35,093 nucleotides of DNA. Origin: Prevotellaceae bacterium. GTDB lineage: Bacteria > Bacteroidota > Bacteroidia > Bacteroidales > UBA932. The DNA is taken from positions 1 through 35,093 of the forward strand of contig JAISBU010000020.1 of NCBI GenBank assembly GCA_031266015.1, written 5' to 3'. The notes beneath the pieces were generated by a model. The model saw nothing but the letters and a program-made list of their open reading frames with translations. It was not told the origin of the DNA and made no database searches. The translations under genes and the position numbers were made by a program. Of the stretch, positions 14,435-22,989 are shown piece after piece; position 1 is the first letter of the stretch; every line of letters begins with the position of its first letter.

Positions 14435-17400
14435 ATGAAAAAGATAGCTGTAGTACTTACATTTTTGCTGATAATGCTGGCTTCTGTGAACACAAGAGCG
14501 GCAGATAATAAAGTACTTTTCTCCGATACGTTGACTATGGATACGGGTAAAAAGTTAACTATTACAGCATCTTTTGCAACTGATATAAACGGTACGTTGT
14601 GTACTCCTTCAGATCCTAACCGTCCATATGTACTAACACTAACCATAACTAATGTTAATGCAGATTCCGTTTATTTGTCATCATACCAGATTACAACTTT
14701 AAAAAAGAACGAAGACCCCAATGGTTTGTCCCGTTTTAATGTAATAAATAGCACAATAACTGATGGTACATACACAATAGATAACGGAATTTGGAATCTT
14801 GCGGATATTGATAGTTTGGCTGCTGGAAAATCCATTTCACTGACGTTGCGAGTTAGTCTTTTAGAAGGTAATATTACAGATAATACAAACTTTGTAGTAA
14901 GAGTGGTCTCGAATAACGGAAACTTTACTGGCGCTACAAAATCTTTAAGCACGAGAAAAGACGACATTAAATTTGATTTTGCAAAGGCCACGGCAGGCGA
15001 ATTTTCTTTTCCAACAATTGATAGCACAAAAATTGTAAAAACGCAAGTCATAAAAGATTCCAATAAATGGTTAACCTATACGTGGAGTCAGAGTACTAGT
15101 GATCAGGTAGATACCGTCATCTATGTGTCGAATACCGATAGTTACATAGAGGATGTAAATCCTGTTAGTAATAAAAGCACTCCTAATGACAAACATTTTA
15201 CAAGCCAAATTATCCCAGATTCTATAGTGTTCTTTTATGAAAGTAGCTGTAGCCAAAGTTCTAAAACTGCTGAGGCAAAGGTGTTCATTGACATTTGGAA
15301 AATGTATCGCCCACAGCTATCTTGTATGGATGACATGAAGGTGCTTACTTATGGAGATATGTTTTCGGATGCAAATATGATTGGCCGTATTGATACGGCT
15401 TACGTGGCCAATCCCTTTGATGTAAAGAATAATCCTAACAATCGTTGCAGTTGGGGTAAGGATACTATTCAGGTCAAAGATGCCGCCATTATTACCTGGG
15501 TGTTTCTGGACAGCATGTTGGGGAATAACGATAAAGCTCCACGTGAGCTTAAGCTATATGGTGATCCATCAGCGCCTAATTCAGATTATTCTGAAATATA
15601 TCCGGGAAGGCACAAGATTATTTACTCGTACTGGTACGAGCATGCAGATGCTGACAGCGTTGGGCGGGATAGCGTTTTTTATCTTATTCCATTTAAAATG
15701 GGAGCAGCCCCTGATAAGGATACGGCGCAATCCGGAGTAGCAGAAAGGCTTGCTCCGCTTAAAAATGACACGCTGCACAACAACCTCGACTACCGTAAGT
15801 TTTACAACCTGAAAATCGGGCAGCCTGAGCATGGTACGGCCTATGTTGGCGACATCGAGGATGGCCCTGTCGGTTCCCCGGATTCTTCCTATACCGATTC
15901 TATCGTTTACTACACCGCCAATAAGGGGTACTTTGGCCCAGATACCATTTGGTATATATTGGAAGATACCTCTTTTGTAAAAGGAACTACTGATGGTGGA
16001 TACAGAGCTGAAAGCAGAAAATCCGTATCCTTCATTGCCATTGATGTGCAGCCCTCCTATGACCTTGCGGTAAGCAAGGCTGCCTACACAAAAAATAAAA
16101 CGACTGGTGATTGGGGAACGAGCGGCAACTTTGCCGTAGACGACACGGTAATGTTTGTGGTAGCCGTGACCAACAAGGGCAGCAACAGCATGTTTGGTAC
16201 TTTTACCATTTACGACACCATACCCGTAAGCTATTTGAGGGGAGATACCACAAACGGAGCAGCTGGCTCTTTACCGATAAGTAGCTTTGTTAAACACGGG
16301 AATAAACGTTATATCCCTAATCAGGATAGTACGATAGCGCCCCCTACAAGTTCTACAGACAGTGTGTTGGAATGGAAATTCGACAACACGGCATCCGGTG
16401 ACAGCTTAACCTGGCATAATGACGATTCGGTGCTAACCATAACCTACTACTACGTGGCAAAGGCTATGGGTACTGGCCTTCACTCAAACGCCTACGTGTA
16501 CCCAGGCAAGCCCGAATCGGAAATATATGGCGATTATCCTGATGTGGATACTGCCAACAATACGGGGTCGGTCATCATCACCATTGGCGACTACTACGAT
16601 ATAAAAATCATACGAAAAGACAGCATCGGCGGCGGCGACACCATCGTTTGCGACTCGCTGGGGCAGGCGCTGCCCATACGCATAACGGTGTACAATAACG
16701 GTTCCGGGACGATAGACAGCGTAGTGGTACGTGATACGCTGACCGGCGGAGTAGGCTTTGATGGCACAGCTAATCCAAGCGTAGTAGTCGTTAACGACAG
16801 CATACTCACTTGGAGCATTGCCGGGCCAATACAACCCGGCGATTCGGTTGAGTTTACCTACCATCCGAAGCTTGTAGGACAGGGTTTGTTTGCCACCACC
16901 TCTACCGCCGTGGCCTACGCGAACGGAGTTCCTGTAACAGAGGTAGATAGCTCCGATAATAGAGACACCCTGTACGTGAGCTACCGGTTTGCCTCAGAGC
17001 TGGCGCTCAAGAAGTATGCGGTGGATATGCACGGCAGCTACGAGAAGCCAGCCGTAAAGCAATTTTTTGACGGCGACACCGTGTACTACAGGCTAAAAAT
17101 TTCGCGTGTGAACGGCACACAGTCGGCTTCGGGAATTGTGGTGACGGATACCATGCCTCGCAAAGATTACATTGCGCTTGATCCCGTAAAAACTGTTGCA
17201 AATGCCGCTGCCAACGGCCACAATGTGAGCGTAAATGACAGCATTGTAGTGTGGAATTTGTCAAAGCTGGAGGAGGGCGCGGAAGATTCCATTACCGTGT
17301 ATGGGGTTGCCCTGATTGCCGCCGTTGATTCAGGTGATATTGTAAACCGCGCTCACATGACATTCCGTGAGCTGATCCAGCAGCATTCGGATTCTGTAAT

Positions 17401-20400
17401 GTGCGATTCTGCCGTTATTACCGTGGCTAATGGATTAAAAATCAAAACGATAGCAACCTGCGACGAGCCAGCCGTCGGCTACATGCAGGGCGATACGGCA
17501 ACCTTTACCGTAAAACTTTACCACGTAAAAGGTACAGAACCGGCTAAAAATGTGACAGTGCGTACCCTCTACTATCCGGGAGAAGATACGCTGCGCAATA
17601 TTGTCGGGTCTTTGATCTTTACAAAAAGTACACACGCTGGTTATACGCCGGTTGTAGGCGAATTTGCCAACGGGCAGCTGGTTTGGAATATTGATTCCAT
17701 TACTCCGGCAGATACCTTCCTGTTGACGTATAAAACCGTGATAGGCTCCGATGTCGGAGATGTTGCTCCCTTCCTGTTTTTCCACGATAAAATAGGAGCA
17801 GATAAGAGCGAAGATACGGCGCACGTGCGGCTGAAAACCGTTAACGAGGCATCCCATAACGTAGCCGTACGCATAGCAAAATACCACTATCCATCTATGG
17901 TCGAGGTAACTACGGACAACCCCATACAAATAGGCGAGCAGTTTATGCTAAGCCTTACCGTTGACAACCAGCGCGAGGCTATTAGCGGGGTGGTACTTGT
18001 AGATACCCTTTCGGCAGCTATGGATGAACCGCAGGTATCTCACACTACGGGTTACAACATAATAACCCTCCCGTCTTCCGATGGACGCAGGGTTGCTTCA
18101 TGGAACATAGGAGCTTTACGCAAAGAAGAAAGGGCTGCCTACTCCATGCTTATGAGCATTTCTCAAGAGGGCGCTTACTCGCACTCCGTACGGGTGAGCT
18201 GCAACGAGCGGGAGGCCAACGTGTTTGACAACTACCTTCATGATTTCATTCGTGTATTTGCTTATACAGAGGTGGGCGTAGAGTACAAGCTGCTGCCAAC
18301 CTATGTTGAAAGGGCGGATAGCGTTCTGGAGGGCGATACCGTTCGTATTCTTTTGATAACCAACAACTTAGTTGGGCGGACTGCCGAAATTGTTCAGACA
18401 ACGGGCGCAGTAGATACCTCCAAGTTCAGCTACGTAGGCAACGATAAGGGGTACATTTACGATGCCACAGCCAACGCCGTAAAGCACACCTTCGATACGC
18501 TGGCGGCTTTTGCTTCGGATACCTGTGTAATTACCCTGGTGGCAAAAATGGTTGAAACATTTCCAACACATCCAACAATGAGCGCTCGTGTAACTTACTC
18601 AGATGAGGGACATGACAGAAAATCAGACAGTACGCTAACTCCAACACCAAGTATTTACTACCGTCCGGCAGATTTAAGCATAACGCATACGGTAACGCCA
18701 AAATTAATACAAATTGCTGACGCTAAGACGAGTATCTTTACCTACACCGTACGGCTGGGTAAGCGCAAATACAATGATAATATAACAAAATATACAGATG
18801 TGGTGATTACAGATACGCTGCCTTTAGGCGTAAGCCCTGCCATGCAGCCGGATGGAACAACTCTCGACTCTACCAAGTATAGTATAGCGCCAGCTGGTAT
18901 GAATCAAGATGCAAGAGGACGCTGGGTTGTGGAATGGAATGGTGATACCATAAACGAGGCGACCGCCCCGGTTGATTTTGTTATTGACAGCTGCTTTCTG
19001 GTTGACAGCTCGGATGCGGAAATAGGCCCATACATTGCCAACGCCGGCGTACAAGCTGCCACGCGCGAGGTCAGCTTAAACAACAACAGCGATACCGCCG
19101 CATTCAGGATTGCCGCTCCTGTTGATTTGCAGCTGACTATGACGCTAAAACATAACGGAAGCGCTATCGGCACGTTTGTACAGGGCGATACAATAAGTGT
19201 TATATTGGATTTGAAAAATGAGGGGAATGATCCGGCGTATAACGTAAAAATAGCCATCCCTGTTATAGCTGGATTTAAAGTTTTAGATGGTGTTCCGGCG
19301 CAAAATCCAACACATGATACTATTCCTGTTACAGCCGCCTTAAATAAAGATGTCCTTGAAACAAGAACAATGCACTATGTTTGCACCGTTTCCGGTACTT
19401 ACACGGTAACAGCCACAGCCTTTGCAGATTCAGTAAACTTGCCTACAACACCTATAAAGAAATACAGGCCGGTAGCCGTTGCTTCAAAGCCGTTGCAGGT
19501 AAGCAACGGTGCGGACATGGAGATAAAGATAAACTGGATAAACCTGCCAAATTATTACAATGGCAATTACTTTACGCTCCAAATTGACATGAAGAACATA
19601 GGAACTTATCAGGCAGATTCGGTAAGGCAATCATTTGTGGTGCCGGATATGTTTGACTATTATATTACTGAGGTATCCCCTTTAGGGTGGGAAAATGTAT
19701 ATGTACATAATTCCGAAACGGGCGCTATAAACTTTGCTAAAGATACTTTTGACGCTAAACAGACGTTCTTCATGACTATTCGCCTTACGCCAAAGTATTC
19801 CGGCACAGCCACCTTGAGCACGGCTGTAAGCTGCAAGAATGACAAGGATTTGCTCAACAATGCAGTAACCAAACACTTAACGATCAATCCTAATCCATAC
19901 AACATAGCCGTTGATATGGTGGCCACTGCGGATAATGCCGATACCACCTTTAGCTGGGAGGCGCTTCCGCTCAACATCTACAACACGGACGAGAAACCTT
20001 TGGAGTACTCTATTCGCGTTCGTAACAAGGGATTCCTGCAGGCCAACAACGTAGCCGTAAGCTACCGTTTGGGAACAAGCTGCCTGGAGCTGGTAGACAT
20101 TCCTGCCGCGGACATAGGCAATGTTCTTGTACAAAACGAGGATATTGCTTGGGCCATTCCGACTGTTTACACCGGAGAGATGTACAGCATGAACCTTCAG
20201 GTAAAGCCCACCCGCAAGGGAGTAACTTACGATACCGCCCGCGTAGTTGTTTCGGATCAAAAATGGGATGAAGCCCGGGCAACTAAGAACGATAATCAGG
20301 CGGCGGCAAAAATATCGGTATTCTACAACATTGACACGTGGAGTACCATGGATATGTTTAGCCCCAACGGAGACGGTAAGAACGATTACTTTATAATCCG

Positions 20401-20608
20401 TGAGCTGCTCAGCCCGATTTTTGCCGATAACGAGCTGACGATTTTCAACCGGTACGGAACAGAGGTATTTCATGCCAAGCCATACAACAACGACTGGGGA
20501 GCAGAGGGTTTAGCCGATGGAACCTACTTCTACAAGTTGACCATTAAGGTAAACGGAAAGACAGAGGATAAGGGTGGATACGTAACCGTACGCCGCAAGA
20601 AAAATTAA
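14435..20608 (+). CDS. Giant repeat-domain surface protein with T9SS type B (gliding motility-associated) C-terminal domain
   Basis: 2,057-residue exported protein. The signal peptide (MKKIAVVLTFLLIMLASVNT) favours ATG 14435 over an in-frame ATG at 14411. The N-terminal third has no recognised family. An Ig-like segment about 430-535 (PLKNDTLHNN, YTANKGYFGPDTIWYILED) follows, then about ten DUF11-like repeats of 130-150 residues beginning near 542, 721, 853, 1001, 1141, 1279, 1412, 1563, 1694 and 1822. Each opens with a (Y/A/V)DLxV-like strand and a GDTV(x)F stretch. The C-terminus (about 1972-2057) has MFSPNGDGKNDYF, LTIFNRYGTEVF and ADGTYFYKLTIKVNGK, the CHU_C/gliding-type sorting domain. 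It is probably an adhesin or filamentous surface protein exported by T9SS with the adjacent PorP/SprF. Confidence 0.9.
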   Translation: MKKIAVVLTFLLIMLASVNTRAADNKVLFSDTLTMDTGKKLTITASFATDINGTLCTPSDPNRPYVLTLTITNVNADSVYLSSYQITTLKKNEDPNGLSRFNVINSTITDGTYTIDNGIWNLADIDSLAAGKSISLTLRVSLLEGNITDNTNFVVRVVSNNGNFTGATKSLSTRKDDIKFDFAKATAGEFSFPTIDSTKIVKTQVIKDSNKWLTYTWSQSTSDQVDTVIYVSNTDSYIEDVNPVSNKSTPNDKHFTSQIIPDSIVFFYESSCSQSSKTAEAKVFIDIWKMYRPQLSCMDDMKVLTYGDMFSDANMIGRIDTAYVANPFDVKNNPNNRCSWGKDTIQVKDAAIITWVFLDSMLGNNDKAPRELKLYGDPSAPNSDYSEIYPGRHKIIYSYWYEHADADSVGRDSVFYLIPFKMGAAPDKDTAQSGVAERLAPLKNDTLHNNLDYRKFYNLKIGQPEHGTAYVGDIEDGPVGSPDSSYTDSIVYYTANKGYFGPDTIWYILEDTSFVKGTTDGGYRAESRKSVSFIAIDVQPSYDLAVSKAAYTKNKTTGDWGTSGNFAVDDTVMFVVAVTNKGSNSMFGTFTIYDTIPVSYLRGDTTNGAAGSLPISSFVKHGNKRYIPNQDSTIAPPTSSTDSVLEWKFDNTASGDSLTWHNDDSVLTITYYYVAKAMGTGLHSNAYVYPGKPESEIYGDYPDVDTANNTGSVIITIGDYYDIKIIRKDSIGGGDTIVCDSLGQALPIRITVYNNGSGTIDSVVVRDTLTGGVGFDGTANPSVVVVNDSILTWSIAGPIQPGDSVEFTYHPKLVGQGLFATTSTAVAYANGVPVTEVDSSDNRDTLYVSYRFASELALKKYAVDMHGSYEKPAVKQFFDGDTVYYRLKISRVNGTQSASGIVVTDTMPRKDYIALDPVKTVANAAANGHNVSVNDSIVVWNLSKLEEGAEDSITVYGVALIAAVDSGDIVNRAHMTFRELIQQHSDSVMCDSAVITVANGLKIKTIATCDEPAVGYMQGDTATFTVKLYHVKGTEPAKNVTVRTLYYPGEDTLRNIVGSLIFTKSTHAGYTPVVGEFANGQLVWNIDSITPADTFLLTYKTVIGSDVGDVAPFLFFHDKIGADKSEDTAHVRLKTVNEASHNVAVRIAKYHYPSMVEVTTDNPIQIGEQFMLSLTVDNQREAISGVVLVDTLSAAMDEPQVSHTTGYNIITLPSSDGRRVASWNIGALRKEERAAYSMLMSISQEGAYSHSVRVSCNEREANVFDNYLHDFIRVFAYTEVGVEYKLLPTYVERADSVLEGDTVRILLITNNLVGRTAEIVQTTGAVDTSKFSYVGNDKGYIYDATANAVKHTFDTLAAFASDTCVITLVAKMVETFPTHPTMSARVTYSDEGHDRKSDSTLTPTPSIYYRPADLSITHTVTPKLIQIADAKTSIFTYTVRLGKRKYNDNITKYTDVVITDTLPLGVSPAMQPDGTTLDSTKYSIAPAGMNQDARGRWVVEWNGDTINEATAPVDFVIDSCFLVDSSDAEIGPYIANAGVQAATREVSLNNNSDTAAFRIAAPVDLQLTMTLKHNGSAIGTFVQGDTISVILDLKNEGNDPAYNVKIAIPVIAGFKVLDGVPAQNPTHDTIPVTAALNKDVLETRTMHYVCTVSGTYTVTATAFADSVNLPTTPIKKYRPVAVASKPLQVSNGADMEIKINWINLPNYYNGNYFTLQIDMKNIGTYQADSVRQSFVVPDMFDYYITEVSPLGWENVYVHNSETGAINFAKDTFDAKQTFFMTIRLTPKYSGTATLSTAVSCKNDKDLLNNAVTKHLTINPNPYNIAVDMVATADNADTTFSWEALPLNIYNTDEKPLEYSIRVRNKGFLQANNVAVSYRLGTSCLELVDIPAADIGNVLVQNEDIAWAIPTVYTGEMYSMNLQVKPTRKGVTYDTARVVVSDQKWDEARATKNDNQAAAKISVFYNIDTWSTMDMFSPNGDGKNDYFIIRELLSPIFADNELTIFNRYGTEVFHAKPYNNDWGAEGLADGTYFYKLTIKVNGKTEDKGGYVTVRRKKN

Positions 20609-20610
20609 AA

Positions 20611-20692
20611 ATTCATAGTTCACAATTCATAGGGCAGCTGAAATTTAGCTAGCGTACTTGGCTATTCCGGCTATGAGTTAAGAATTGCGAAT
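20611..20692. repeat. Imperfect inverted repeat between the giant protein gene and the PorE-like gene
   Basis: ATTCATAGTTCACAATTCAT plus AG (20611-20632) pairs imperfectly with CTATGAGTTAAGAATTGCGA plus AT (20671-20692), with about 38 nt between. This AT-rich ATTCATA/TTCACAATT type of intergenic inverted repeat resembles those in many Bacteroidota. It could form a hairpin between the two genes; there is no T-tract to call it a terminator. Confidence 0.5.
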
Positions 20693-20709
20693 GGAAAATT
20701 ATAAATGGT

Positions 20710-22893
20710 ATGTTAATCAGGAGGTTACTTATAACAGGCATTATAGGCCTAGCCGTAACGCTATCAGCGGAAGCGGCGCGTCCGTCTCGCCTGCAGCAAA
20801 AAGCGCAGGAAAAAGAGGTGGTAGGCGACTACTATACTGCCATTAGAATGTACAGGCAGGATATGGGCAAAAGCTTGGACTCGGCGAGGGTTGCCCCTGG
20901 CCTGGCACGCTGCTACTATGAGCTTAAGGACTATACCCAGGCCCTGCTTTGGTACGGCAAGGCAATGGAAAATGGTGATTTTGCCGCGCAAAACAACGGT
21001 CGTTATCTGAGCTTGTTGATGAGCATGGGTAGCTATAGCGCCGTACAAAGTAGAGTAAACGCTATGGGGAAAGACTCCATTGCCAAGTACAAGAACCTTC
21101 TGCTATCGTGCGATAGCGCTATAGCCTGGCAAAAGTCAGACCCGGATTATATAGTTCGAAATGTGGTCTCGGTGAACACCTGCTACTCAGAATTTGGAGC
21201 TTTTCCCTGGCAAGGCAAGCTGCTGTTCTCTTCCGATAGACCGGAAAATACCCCCGATTGCTATGAAGGGCAAGACAAAGAGTACATATTTTTGAGCCCA
21301 TACCAGGCAGATGTAGATGAAGCTTCAGATACCGCGCCGCGTCCCGGTATAGCCTTTAAAGATGTATACTACATGGACGCTTTCGTCAATGTAAATAATG
21401 CGCATACGGGGCCTATGACCATAATGCCGAATGATAGCAGCATGATGTTTTTTACCCGCTCCAGCGCTACCGAGGGAAAGAAAAGCAGGGTTGACGTCGG
21501 CGGGGAAAAACATCGCTCATTTGTAGGGAACTTAGGCATTTTTGACACCAAATACTTTGACGACTCCGGTTGGGACGCTCCGCAAGCCTTTACGCAGAAC
21601 AACATGCGAAAATATTCCGTAGGACATCCCTGCTTCAGCCTCGATGGAAAAGTCATGTACTTTGTGTCGGATATGCCCGGAGGCCTCGGTGGTACGGATA
21701 TTTGGTACAGCGAAAAAATTACCGACGAAGAATGGGGCAGACCGGTAAACTGCGGTAAGAAAATAAACACGGCCGGTAATGAAGTTTTTCCCACAGTGGG
21801 AAAAGACGGAGCGCTTTACTTCTCCTCAAACGGTTGGCCGGGCATGGGAGGCTTGGATATTTTTAAGGCAAAGGGAAGCAAGGATAAGTGGAGCAACGCC
21901 GCCAACATGAAATCGCCCATCAATAGCAGCGGAGATGACTTTTACCTCATTATGACCGATAAGGAAACCATGCGCGGATACCTGTCATCCAATCGCTCCG
22001 GAGGTATGGGAGGTGATGATATTTACGCCTTCCATCCTGCTACCGTACCGCCCATGTTAGCTGGTGTACCGCTAGCTCTTTATCAAGGACTGTATGTTAC
22101 AGAGATGGGTATAGATTCAACCGCAGATGTCCCCGAAAATGCTTATAACGCTCTGGAACACAGAGGGTTATTTATTCCAACAATTATAGAGGATACCTCT
22201 CTGCTGTTCAATGAAGAGGAAAGCGTGGCGGCGCCAGCAGTGGAACACAAGCAGCCAACAACGCTGGTTGCCGAGGCTTCATTAACCAAGCTGAACGGGC
22301 GCGTGTACGACTCTAAAACTCACGCGGCCTTGCCGGGAGCCAAAATATGCGCAACGCACGATAATACCAAGACGTCGGTTTGTAGAGAAAGTGATGAGTT
22401 CGGAGCATTTTGGTTTGACCTTGAAAACAACGAACGCTATATACTTTCCGGATTTAAGGATGGATACCAGTCTACCGAGCCGCTGCGCCTGGCATCGTCA
22501 TCGGTAGTGGAAGAGCAAACTTTGCAGATAGAAATGAATCCTGCGGTTCAATCGTCATTCCGCAGTACGCACGATATTTTGAGCAGACAAACGGTTACTC
22601 GCGATCGTAGTAAGAGAGAGTTCCGGGTTCAGCTGCTGGCGTTGCGCAACGATCTGGATTGGTCATACTTTGATAGAGTACGCAGCACCTATCCGCAATT
22701 CGAGATAGAGTCGAGCAAGCGTGATGGCATAACTCGTTACACTTACGGCAGCTTCAAAACATTGGCAGAGGCCAAAAGATGGATGCGCCGTTACATTACG
22801 CTCGGATACACAGATACCTTTGTCGTCCTGTTTGAAGGCGGCGTGCAAACACAAAGCTTCTACAGCAGCGGTACCAGTCAGCGAGTTCTGTAA
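20710..22893 (+). CDS. PorE-like T9SS-associated protein: TPR, PD40 beta-propeller, carboxypeptidase-regulatory and SPOR domains
   Basis: 727-residue exported protein. After the signal peptide (IRRLLITGIIGLAVTLSAEA) come TPR-like helices (about 24-150, DYYTAIRMYRQDM, YYELKDYTQALLWYGKAM). A PD40/WD40-like propeller follows (about 170-450, VMYFVSDMPGGLGGTDIWYS, LYFSSNGWPGMGGLDIF, GYLSSNRSGGMGGDDIYAF). A carboxypeptidase regulatory-like fold lies at about 528-600 (LNGRVYDSKTHAALPGAKI). The C-terminus (about 637-715, FRVQLLAL to YGSFKTLAEAKRWM) looks like a SPOR domain. Domain order is that of PorE, except that PorE ends in an OmpA-like domain. Both bind peptidoglycan, so a tether linking T9SS to the wall is inferred. 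It lies about 100 bp after the giant protein gene. Confidence 0.8.
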   Translation: MLIRRLLITGIIGLAVTLSAEAARPSRLQQKAQEKEVVGDYYTAIRMYRQDMGKSLDSARVAPGLARCYYELKDYTQALLWYGKAMENGDFAAQNNGRYLSLLMSMGSYSAVQSRVNAMGKDSIAKYKNLLLSCDSAIAWQKSDPDYIVRNVVSVNTCYSEFGAFPWQGKLLFSSDRPENTPDCYEGQDKEYIFLSPYQADVDEASDTAPRPGIAFKDVYYMDAFVNVNNAHTGPMTIMPNDSSMMFFTRSSATEGKKSRVDVGGEKHRSFVGNLGIFDTKYFDDSGWDAPQAFTQNNMRKYSVGHPCFSLDGKVMYFVSDMPGGLGGTDIWYSEKITDEEWGRPVNCGKKINTAGNEVFPTVGKDGALYFSSNGWPGMGGLDIFKAKGSKDKWSNAANMKSPINSSGDDFYLIMTDKETMRGYLSSNRSGGMGGDDIYAFHPATVPPMLAGVPLALYQGLYVTEMGIDSTADVPENAYNALEHRGLFIPTIIEDTSLLFNEEESVAAPAVEHKQPTTLVAEASLTKLNGRVYDSKTHAALPGAKICATHDNTKTSVCRESDEFGAFWFDLENNERYILSGFKDGYQSTEPLRLASSSVVEEQTLQIEMNPAVQSSFRSTHDILSRQTVTRDRSKREFRVQLLALRNDLDWSYFDRVRSTYPQFEIESSKRDGITRYTYGSFKTLAEAKRWMRRYITLGYTDTFVVLFEGGVQTQSFYSSGTSQRVL

Positions 22894-22989
22894 AAGTTGA
22901 AAGTGAAAAGTGAACAGCTGAAAGTGCGAGTTGCGCTTGTGCGCTGTTCTCATTCGCTTAAGTAGAAATTTCTGATAAGGAGATAGGAC

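Noticed and set aside
14411..20608. CRISPR-like or DNA-level tandem repeats in the giant surface gene.
   Set aside because: The repeats are protein-domain repeats, diverged at DNA level, with no constant direct repeat and spacer pattern.
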